Positions 57,154 to 64,000 of a stretch of DNA of 64,000 nucleotides are shown here, in pieces; the stretch's first letter is position 1, and every line of letters starts with the position of its first letter. Location of the stretch: assembly GCF_032452875.1 (NCBI RefSeq), contig NC_083897.1, forward strand, positions 10,026,854-10,090,853, read 5' to 3'. A program made the translations under genes and the position numbers. The DNA comes from Bos javanicus (lineage: Eukaryota > Chordata > Mammalia > Artiodactyla > Bovidae). Below the pieces are notes generated by a model. The model ran no database searches. It was not told where the DNA came from and saw only the letters and a list, made by a program, of their open reading frames with translations.

Positions 57154-57635
57154 GACATTTGAAATGTGGCTAGTCCAAATTAAGATACGAAAAAAAAAAA
57201 AAAAGTAAAACATTTCATGCTAGGCATGTAGTAAGAATTGTTCACTCAATTACCAGTCTCTACTTTCTCTATAGTAATAAAAGCTTAGCTGGACATTGAA
57301 TGCTCTGCTCAAGAGTATGTTTCTTAGCTTCCTTTGCAGCTCAGTGTTTCCATGAAGCCTTTTTCTGGCCAATGAGATATAAGTGAAAGTGACATGTACA
57401 ATTCCTTTAAAAGGAAATGAAAATGTTTTTTCTGTATCTCTTGCTCTTAACTGTGACTGGAATTTGGACTAGTGGTAGGAGTGGGGTAGGCATCTTATGT
57501 TACATTTTCAGGATGGCAGAGCAAAATGATAGAATGATCCTGTGTTCTGAAAAAACAAAACAAAAACAAAAACACGGAGGTACCATGTCAGGCTTAGAAC
57601 ACTTATGCTAGGACTGTTTTGTAAGTTTGTTGTTT
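57154..57635. repeat. Possible old mammalian repeat at about 57270-57605
   Basis: The motifs cagctt-like ttagcttcctttgcagctca, ctggccaatgagatataagt and aggatggcagagcaaaatga follow an order I associate with an old mammalian repeat, whose name I cannot give with confidence. An A run lies at 57190-57205. The 64-residue frame at 57417 is not supported as a gene. Confidence 0.35.
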
Positions 57636-58053
57636 CTCAGTCGCTCAATCATGTCTGACTCTTTGTGACCCCATGGACTGCAGCACACCAGACTTCCCTG
57701 TCCTTCACTATCTCCTGGAGTTTGCTCAAACTCATGTCCACTGAGTCATTGATGCCATCCAACCATCTCATCCTCTGTCATCCTCTTCTGCTCTTGTCCT
57801 CAATCTTTCCCAGCATCAGGGTCTTTTCCAATGAGTTGACTCTTTGCATGAGGTGGCCAAAGTATTGGAGCTTCAGCTTCAGCATCAGGCCTTCAAATTC
57901 AGGGCTGATTTCCTTTTGTATTGACTAGTTTGACTTCCTTGCTCTCTGAGGGACTTTCAAGAATCTTCTGCAGCACCACAGTTTGAAAGCATCACTTCCT
58001 CAGTGCTCAGGTTACTTTATGGTCCAACTCTCATACCTGTACATGACTACTGG
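57636..58053 (-). mobile_element. BovB LINE 3' end, antisense, 5'-truncated
   Basis: A 418-base diverged BovB end (ctcagtcgctcaatcatgtc to gtacatgactactgg). The (gttca)n tail is lost. The CGA codon is TGA in this copy. Confidence 0.9.
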
Positions 58054-58273
58054 AAGTTCTATTTTATCTAATCTCATTTTAACTACTGTATAATATTCCA
58101 CAATGATTGTGCATCTGCCATATATTATCTACTTTTGGCATATTAGAATGATTGCTGGTAAATAGAATATAATATTTCATTTGTCTAAGAATACATAAAA
58201 TATGCCATTTGCCAGCTTTTTCTCTATAATGGTTGCACCAGTTTACACTTCCTTTAGGGGGCACTTCTAGGCT
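58054..58273. other. Unassigned spacer
   Basis: No feature recognised. Confidence 0.5.
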
Positions 58274-58394
58274 AGATCTTCTCCAGAGGATATTCTTGAC
58301 CTAAGGATTGAACCTGTGTCTCCTGCATTGCAGGTGGATTCTTTACCACTGAGCCACCAAAGAGTCAGACACCACTTAGCAACTAAACAACACC
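58274..58394 (-). mobile_element. Chimeric Bov-tA piece: antisense head joined to sense tail
   Basis: 58274-58358 is the antisense tRNA head and neighbouring body (ggattgaacctgtgtctcct, gattctttaccactgagcca). At about 58359 it joins a sense SINE tail (aaagagtcagacaccactta, gcaactaaacaaca). The two parts cannot come from one simple insertion. Confidence 0.8.
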
Positions 58395-58499
58395 ACCATC
58401 ACTAAGACAAGACTAGGTGGTGAGATATCATTGCAATCAATAATAATATACTCAACTTGCATGTTTAGAACTAAAGAGGGGAAAATCACATCACAAAAG

Positions 58500-58566
58500 C
58501 TCTATAAGGGAAGGAATGGCGTCTGTTTTTTTCACTCCATTATAGACCAGTGACTGATACTTAATG
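58500..58566 (+). repeat. L2-like 3' end, left of stacked SINEs
   Basis: The text ataagggaaggaatggcgtc and agaccagtgactgatactta fits an L2 terminus. It resumes at 59088 (gtagttcataaatatttgttgaatt). Confidence 0.6.
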
Positions 58567-58791
58567 CATGCATATGTGCATGCACATTCAATCATGTCTG
58601 ACTCTTCGTGACCCCATGGACTGTAGCCCGCCAGGCTCCTCTGTCCGTGGGATTCTCCAGGCAAGAATACTGGAGTGGGATGCCATTTCCTCCTCCAGGG
58701 GATCTTCCTGACCCAGGTATTGAACCTGAGTATCCTGCTTTTCCTTCATTGGAAGGTATGTTCCTTACCAGTTGAGCCACCAGGGAAGCCC
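58567..58791 (-). mobile_element. Bov-tA SINE, antisense, first of a stacked pair
   Basis: Body (cattcaatcatgtctgactc) then antisense head (ccagttgagccaccagggaa). The flanks are tgatacttaatg (58555-58566) and tgatacataatg (58792-58803). Confidence 0.94.
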
Positions 58792-58803
58792 TGATACATA
58801 ATG

Positions 58804-59076
58804 CTGCTGCTGCTGCTAAGTCGCTTCAGTCTTGTCCGACTCTGTGTGACCCCATAGATGGCAGCCCACCAGGCTCCCCTGTCCCTGGGATTCTCCAGGC
58901 AAGAACAGTGGAGTGGGTTTCCATTTCCTTCTCCAATGCATGAAAGTAAAAAGTGAAAGGGAAGTCGCTCAGTCATGTCCGACTCTTAGCGACCCCATGG
59001 ACTGCAGCCTACCAGGCTTCTCCATCCATGGGATTTTCCAGGCAAGAGTACTGGAGTGGGGTGCCATTGCCTTCTC
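58804..59076 (-). mobile_element. Bov-A2 SINE, antisense, second of a stacked pair
   Basis: Starts at a (ctg)n run, with a two-unit Bov-A body and the ttctccaatgcatgaaagta linker. The flanks are tgatacataat (58792-58802) and tgatacataat (59077-59087), exact. Confidence 0.95.
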
Positions 59077-59087
59077 TGATACATAAT

Positions 59088-59115
59088 AGTAGTTCATAAA
59101 TATTTGTTGAATTTT
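59088..59115 (+). repeat. L2-like 3' end, right of stacked SINEs
   Basis: Terminal L2 text gttcataaatatttgttgaa continues the fragment broken at 58566. Confidence 0.6.
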
Positions 59116-59127
59116 AAAAAATGCATG

Positions 59128-59428
59128 GAGCTTCCCTGGTAACTCAGTGGTAAACAATCCATCTGTGGGAGACATGGGTTAGGGAATGGAGACATGGATT
59201 TTCCTGGTCAGGGAAAATCCCACCTGCCGGGGAGCAACTAAGCCCTTGCACTGCAACTGTTGAACCCACATGCTGCAACTACTGAAGCTCGCACACACAA
59301 GAGAAGCCACCGCAGTGAAAAGCCCACACACGGCAACAAAGAGTAGCCCCAGCTTGCTGCAACTAGAGAAAAACCCACACAGCAATGAAGACCTAGCACA
59401 GCAAAAAACAAACAAAGAAAAAACTTTA
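59128..59428 (+). mobile_element. CHR-type SINE, sense, nearly full length
   Basis: Head (gcttccctggtaactcagtg) and the CHR-specific body: gcaactaagcccttgcactg, gaagctcgcacacacaagag, gcaacaaagagtagccccag, caatgaagacctagcacagc. It ends in an (aaac)n-type tail. This family is shared by ruminants, whales and hippos, so it is older than Bov-tA. Confidence 0.92.
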
Positions 59429-59579
59429 ATTAGCAAAGTGATATAATAATTTTTAACAGAGTGAATATATAGCTCCTACAAAAATAAAGTTGTACACTCA
59501 TAAAATATATCACTCCATGTCAACTTGATTCACCATCAGTAAGGAAACCTGATGGGGTATACATTTCTGCTTGAAACAC

Positions 59580-60070
59580 ATTTCTTTCAGGTCTTTGCAT
59601 TACTTGCTCCTTCATTTAGGTCTCTACTCTAATGTTTCCTTCTCAGGGAAGATATTTCTGATCATCTTGTATAATAGAGCATCCCAACCCCTGTGATCAA
59701 CAGTCATACTAAATTCCCTTCCCTTGTTTCAGTTTTCCTCAAGTGTAAATATTTTCTTCAAGTACTAAAACCACCTGAGAAAAATACAAACATACTGTTA
59801 TTTATATACACTGACTTTCCCAGTTAGACATAAGTTCCATGAGGGTAGGTGTTATAGTCCTCAATCCCTAGAACAGTACAGTACCTGGTACAGAGTATGT
59901 ACTCAGTATATTTGCCAAATGAATGAATGAACCATCCTATAATCAATCAATAAATATGTATTGAAACACTTCATGTAAAGTAACCATACTAGGCACTGAC
60001 TGTGGAAAAACTCAGATATATCAGACAAACCCATGATCTCCAGTGGCTTATAGTCTGGTAAAGTAGAAAA
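59580..60070 (+). repeat. L2 LINE 3' end (old), probably two adjoining parts
   Basis: Diagnostic blocks in order: gtctttgcattacttgctcc, tcatttaggtctctactcta, gttccatgagggtaggtg, gaacagtacagtacctggta, ccaaatgaatgaatgaa. Then a second part follows: aataaatatgtattgaaaca, ctaggcactgactgtgg, ggcttatagtctggta. No open frame. Confidence 0.7.
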
Positions 60071-60299
60071 GACAATGTACACAAAAAAACTAAATAATAA
60101 TACCAGGCAGTTTCAGGAAAGGAAATGACTAGGAAATAGTCTTAGGAGTTCAGAGGATGGAAAGACCATATTTAGGTTTCACTGAGAAGACAGAACATGA
60201 GATGAGTTGGTACTTAAGTTACAAAGTACTTAAGATACAAAGTGAGAGGTGTTGGCTCTCTAGGGGGAGATTGTATGAGCGGTAAGAATCTCAAATAAA
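60071..60299. other. Unassigned, probably old repeat flank
   Basis: No feature recognised. Confidence 0.4.
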
Positions 60300-60540
60300 A
60301 TATTTCCTCGGATATGAATATAGCTTTCCAGTTTACAAAGCACTTTCACACATATTTTATCACTTAATCCTCATAATATTTTTTGAAGCCAGCAGAGAAA
60401 GAGCCAATGTCCAAACTGTATTTTTGAAGAAACTCAGGTTCAGATGGTAATTTGCGTAAAGTCACTTGACTGGAGTTGGAAATAAAGTCTATATTTTCCG
60501 ATTCTTAATCCAGGACCTTGTCTTCAATAGCAATAGTCAA
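60300..60540 (+). repeat. MIR-like SINE (old)
   Basis: Blocks in MIR order: tatttgaagaaactcaggtt-like text near 60420, ttgcgtaaagtcacttgact, attcttaatccaggacc. Diverged. Confidence 0.55.
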
Positions 60541-60599
60541 AGGGCAGAGCTATTACACACCTAGGATCTTGTCTCTAAATATAATTATGAAGTGTTTCT

Positions 60600-60765
60600 C
60601 TTGGACATGTTTGGATTACTGTCACTGATTGTGTTTCCATTACCTGTGTTTGTGTTTTTCTAATCCCCCCATTAGATTAAGCACCTCCATAAGGGTTGGG
60701 TTATGACCTCTATTTCCTTTGTAATTTCCACAGAACACAGTACAATTGAGAACTGTGGATTGGCC
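60600..60765 (+). repeat. L2-like fragment (old)
   Basis: The blocks agattaagcacctccataag, ggttgggttatgacctctat and cagaacacagtacaatt follow L2 3' end order. Confidence 0.45.
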
Positions 60766-61854
60766 CGTCTCTATTGTAAGGCAATATGATGAGAAAGGAA
60801 ACAAAATAAGTTCTAACAAAATACACTATAAATTAAATTATTTTTAGATTTAGCTACAGAGATGTATACACACAGAAACACATAGCCTACATAATTTCAT
60901 CAAGAGGAGATGATCGCCTACTGCTGTGACTACTCAGATCCTTCAAGACATTTATTTATATATTATCCTCATCACAGACTGAAGGTCAGAGAAACTGACA
61001 TTTCAGTTGCAGGCTTTTATAAGCCAAGGGGAATCTTCTATTTTGTGTGTGGGGAGGGCGGGACGGAATCTCCTGTTTTTATTGTATCCATCAGATGCTA
61101 AATTCCTTAGCTATTGCTCTGCACAAAATATGTGAGAAGACCAGGAAGAGAACATTTTATTGTTATATAAAGTTTTGCTTAAGATACTGCTAAACTGAGT
61201 AACCTGGCCCAGATTTTCACATTTGACTTGAAAATAGAGAAAAAAATTGTTTCTGTTTCAATCCATGTCTAGGATGCTTCTTATATTTCTCCCTTTCTTT
61301 TTCTTTTGGCAGATTAGAGACATAAATTATTCCTATATCTTAGACATTGTAGTTACAGTTAGTGTCATATTACATAATATTTTAAAATCATGAATGAAGT
61401 TAAATTGAAATATTATCTAACAGTAATATGAAAAGTAGCCACAACATGGCTAGAGCTATAACATTAATATTTGACTACATATTTGTCAATTTTTGACTCT
61501 AAAACAGTTTTCAAAACTTGCATTAGGAAAAATATATGTCTATAACTATTGTTAAGGAACAAGAAAGAGCTTCCACATTTGGTTTTCTTTCTTTTTTGTT
61601 CTTTTTCCTGGGACTTCAAGTACAGAGAACTGAGGTATTCATGACACACCATCATCTTCAATCTATACAAGGCAACTCTCTTTATTTCCCCTATTCATTC
61701 ATGATCTCCATTCCCATTCCCCCCACAGACTACCTCTATAATATATTCAAATACATTCCCTTGAAAGTGTTCTTAATGTTTTAAAATGTTAGCACTGCTG
61801 TGTGTATATATTTGATGTAATAAATTATAATACACTATAGAAATCATTTAATAT
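60766..61854. other. No gene recognised
   Basis: About 1.1 kb of unassigned AT-rich DNA. The 63-residue frame at 60910-61101 has no recognisable motif. A slightly G-rich patch lies at 61050-61070. Confidence 0.5.
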
Positions 61855-62221
61855 TTATTTATGTTTTAATTTTTTGTTGAAATATAGTTGATTTACATGC
61901 TGTGTTAGTTTCAGGTATAGAGTAAAATGAGTCAGTTTTATATATATATATTTATATTTATATATGTGCACACTTTTTTACATTTTCTTTCATTATAGGT
62001 TATTACAAATACTGAGTAGAGTCTCCTGTGGTATAAAATAGATCCTTTTTGGTTATCTATTTTATATATAGTAGGGTATATATGTCAATCCCAAACTTCC
62101 AATTTATCCCTCTCCCATCTTACCCTTTGATAATCATGTTTGTTTTCTATATCTCTGAGTCTATTTCTGTTTTGTAAATAGTTTTAAAATTTAAAAAAAA
62201 TTCAAACACCTTTTCTAATTT
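61855..62221 (-). mobile_element. Old L1 3' UTR, antisense
   Basis: Phrases gttgatttacatgctgtgtt, agtttcaggtatagagtaaa, cattataggttattacaaat and ctattttatatatagtaggg fit an older artiodactyl or mammalian L1 3' end in reverse. The young L1 at 62233 is inserted next to it. Confidence 0.75.
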
Positions 62222-62232
62222 TAAAACCTTTA

Positions 62233-63890
62233 GCTAGAACAAATAATTTCACAATTTGTATGGAAATACAAAAAACCTCGAATAGCCAAAGCAATCTTGA
62301 GAAAGAAGAATGGAACTGGAGGAATCAACCTGCCTGACTTCAGGCTCTATTACAAAGCCACAGTCATCAAGACAGTATGGTACTGGCACAAAGACAGAAA
62401 TATAGATCAATGGAACAAAATAGAAAGCCCAGAGATAAACCCACGCACCTATGGACACATTATCTTTGACAAAGGAGGCAAGAATATACAATGGAGAAAA
62501 GACAATCTCTTTAACAAGTGGTTCTGGGAAAATTGGTCAACCACTTGCAAAAGAATGAAACTAGAGCACTTTCTAACACCATACACAAAAATAAACTCAA
62601 AATGGACTAAAGATCTAAACATAAGACCAGAAACTATAAAACTCTTAGAGGAGAACATAGGCAAAACACTCTCTGACATGCATCATGGCAGGATACTCTA
62701 TGACCCATGTCCCAGAATATTGGAAATAAAAGCAAAAATAAACAAATGGGATCTAATTAAAATTGAAAGTTTCTGCACAACAAAAGAAACTATAAGCAAG
62801 GTGAAAAGACAGCCTTCAGAATGGGAGAAAATAATAGCAAATGAAGCAACTGACAAACAACTAATCTCAAAAATATACAAGCAACTCCTGCAGCTCAATT
62901 CCAGAAAAATAAATGACCCAGTCAAAAAATGGGCCAAAGAACTAAACAGACATTTCTCCAAAGAAGACATACAGATGGCTAACAAACACATGAAAAGATG
63001 CTCAACATCACTCATTATCAGAGAAATGCAAATCAAAACCACTATGAGGTACCATTCCACGCCAGCCAGAATGGCTGCTATCCAAAAGTCTACAAGCAAT
63101 AAATGCTGGAGAGGATGTGGAGAAAAGGGAACCCTTACACTGTTGGTGGGAATGCAAACTAGTACAGCCACTATGGAGAACAGTGTGGAGATTCCTTAAA
63201 AAACTGGAAATAGAACTGCCATACGACCCAGCAATCCCACTGCTGGGCATACACACTGAGGAAACCAGAAAGGAAAGAGACACATGTACCCCAGTGTTCA
63301 TTGCAGCACTGTTTATAATAGCCAGGACATGGAACTAACCTAGATGTCCATCAGCAGATGAATGGATAAAGAAAGCTGTGGTACATATACACAATGGAGT
63401 ATTACTCAGCCATTAAAAAGAATACATTTGAATCAGTTCTAATGAGGTGGATGAAACTGGAGCCTATTATACAGAGTGAAGTAAGCCAGAAAGAAAAATA
63501 CCAATACAGTATACTAACGCATATATATGGAATTTAGAAAGATGGTAACGACAACCCTGTATGCGAAACAGCAAAAGAGACACAGGTGTATAGAACAGTA
63601 TTTTGGACTCTGTCAGAGAGGGAGGGGAGGGATGATTTGGGAGAATGGCATTAAAACATGTATAATATTATATAAGAGATGAATCGCCAGTCCAGGTTCA
63701 ATGCATGATACAGGAAGCTTGGGGCTGGTGCACTGGGATGACCCAGAGGGATGGGATGAGGAGGGAGGTGGAGGGGGGGGAGTTCAGGATAGGAACACGT
63801 GTACACCCATGGTGGATGCATGTTGATGTATGGCAAAACCAATCCAATATTGTAAAGTAAAAAAATAAATTAAAAAGAATAATAAATAAA
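62233..63890 (+). mobile_element. Ruminant L1, sense, 5'-truncated, 1.66 kb
   Basis: Covers the last third of ORF2 and the complete 3' UTR with an A-rich tail at about 63858-63890. An exact 11-base duplication (taaaaccttta) lies at 62222-62232 and 63891-63901. The 3' UTR has two G-rich blocks near 63618-63640 and 63740-63782. Confidence 0.96.
62297..63338 (+). pseudogene. L1 ORF2 C-terminal part, one frameshift
   Basis: A 300-residue frame (62297-63199) covers the ORF2p region downstream of the reverse transcriptase (GTGGINLPDFRLYYKATVIK, then DRNIDQWNKIESPEINP). It reaches the cysteine-rich end (NKCWRGCGEKGT at residues about 268-279). There two bases are missing near 63132, compared with the copies at 35.4 and 40.2 kb. 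The expected LLHCWWECKLVQPLWRTVW continues in the next frame (63117-63338). The upstream catalytic domains are absent through 5' truncation. The first ATG is internal, not native. Confidence 0.92.
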
Positions 63891-63954
63891 TAAAACCTTT
63901 AAAGTAAAAATCATATATATTTAATGTTTACAACATGATAATTTTATACATGTG

Positions 63955-64000
63955 CTTCCTGGATGGCTCAGAATTAAAGAATTCACCTGCACATGCAAGA
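63955..64000 (+). mobile_element. Bov-tA SINE head, cut by the window edge
   Basis: The text tgtgcttcctggatggctca followed by gaattaaagaattcacctgc is a diverged tRNA-Glu head. The rest lies beyond the window. Confidence 0.8.

Noticed and set aside
9186..58053. Repeated blocks across the window as a possible array or CRISPR
   Set aside because: The repeats are dispersed BovB, SINE and L1 copies of differing length and orientation. No regular spacing exists, and the host is a mammal.
61050..61070. G-rich patch as a CpG island or promoter
   Set aside because: Only about 20 bases with few CpG dinucleotides. There is no transcription-start context.
62297..63199. 300-residue frame as a functional gene
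   Set aside because: It is the C-terminal part of L1 ORF2 in a 5'-truncated copy with target duplications and a frameshift.

Overview
The window is nuclear DNA from a ruminant, almost certainly a bovid. It is packed with BovB (RTE-clade) LINEs, tRNA-Glu-headed Bov-tA SINEs, Bov-A2 SINEs and 5'-truncated ruminant L1 copies. Older mammalian elements lie beneath them: L1M, L2, MIR, MaLR-type LTRs, CHR SINEs and mariner. Cattle cannot be separated from bison, sheep or goat by reading alone. I found no host protein-coding gene, rRNA, true tRNA or CRISPR array. Every recognisable coding stretch is a broken transposon gene, so this looks like an intergenic or large-intron region built from nested retrotransposons.

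Layout. 1-7.1 kb is a mosaic of antisense L1M fragments (endonuclease region, end of ORF1, 5' UTR) with SINEs, L1 3' ends and a BovB piece inserted. 7.1-12.4 kb holds three small SINE or BovB inserts, a mini-mariner and mostly unassigned DNA. 12.4-15.8 kb is a sense L1M running from ORF1 into the reverse transcriptase, itself interrupted by a BovB and a SINE. 15.9-17.1 kb is a BovB with readable reverse transcriptase motifs. 17-26 kb is older DNA: a possible RTE relic, a possible ERVL-type protease-region relic, L2 and a MaLR LTR, with younger BovB and SINE inserts. 27-36 kb carries truncated L1 copies at 28.0 and 34.8 kb and a BovB with an inverted 5' end at 32.7 kb. 37.5-38.8 kb is a nearly full-length Hsmar1-like mariner inside an L2. 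39.5-43 kb has an L1 followed by the longest BovB (2.6 kb). 44.7-50.3 kb is SINE-rich and includes an MLT1-like LTR. 50.6-53.4 kb has three BovB copies, the first two head to head. 56-59.4 kb contains stacked SINE insertions. 62.2-63.9 kb is a 1.66 kb L1 with part of ORF2 and a G-rich 3' UTR.

How the parts relate. The LINEs supply reverse transcriptase and endonuclease, and SINEs are mobilised by them. The Bov-A body shared by Bov-tA and Bov-A2 is related to BovB, which fits BovB-driven spread (established knowledge). Target-site duplications mark many insertions exactly and let the order of events be read. None of the transposon genes here looks intact: BovB reading frames are broken by stops, indels and altered catalytic positions, and the mariner transposase by frameshifts. 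I saw no convincing new biological system. The most informative points are mechanistic: a twin-primed BovB, repeated use of one target by stacked SINEs, a shared double-headed SINE, a very short L1 insertion with a perfect 16-base duplication, and a recurrent CpG-derived stop at one BovB codon.
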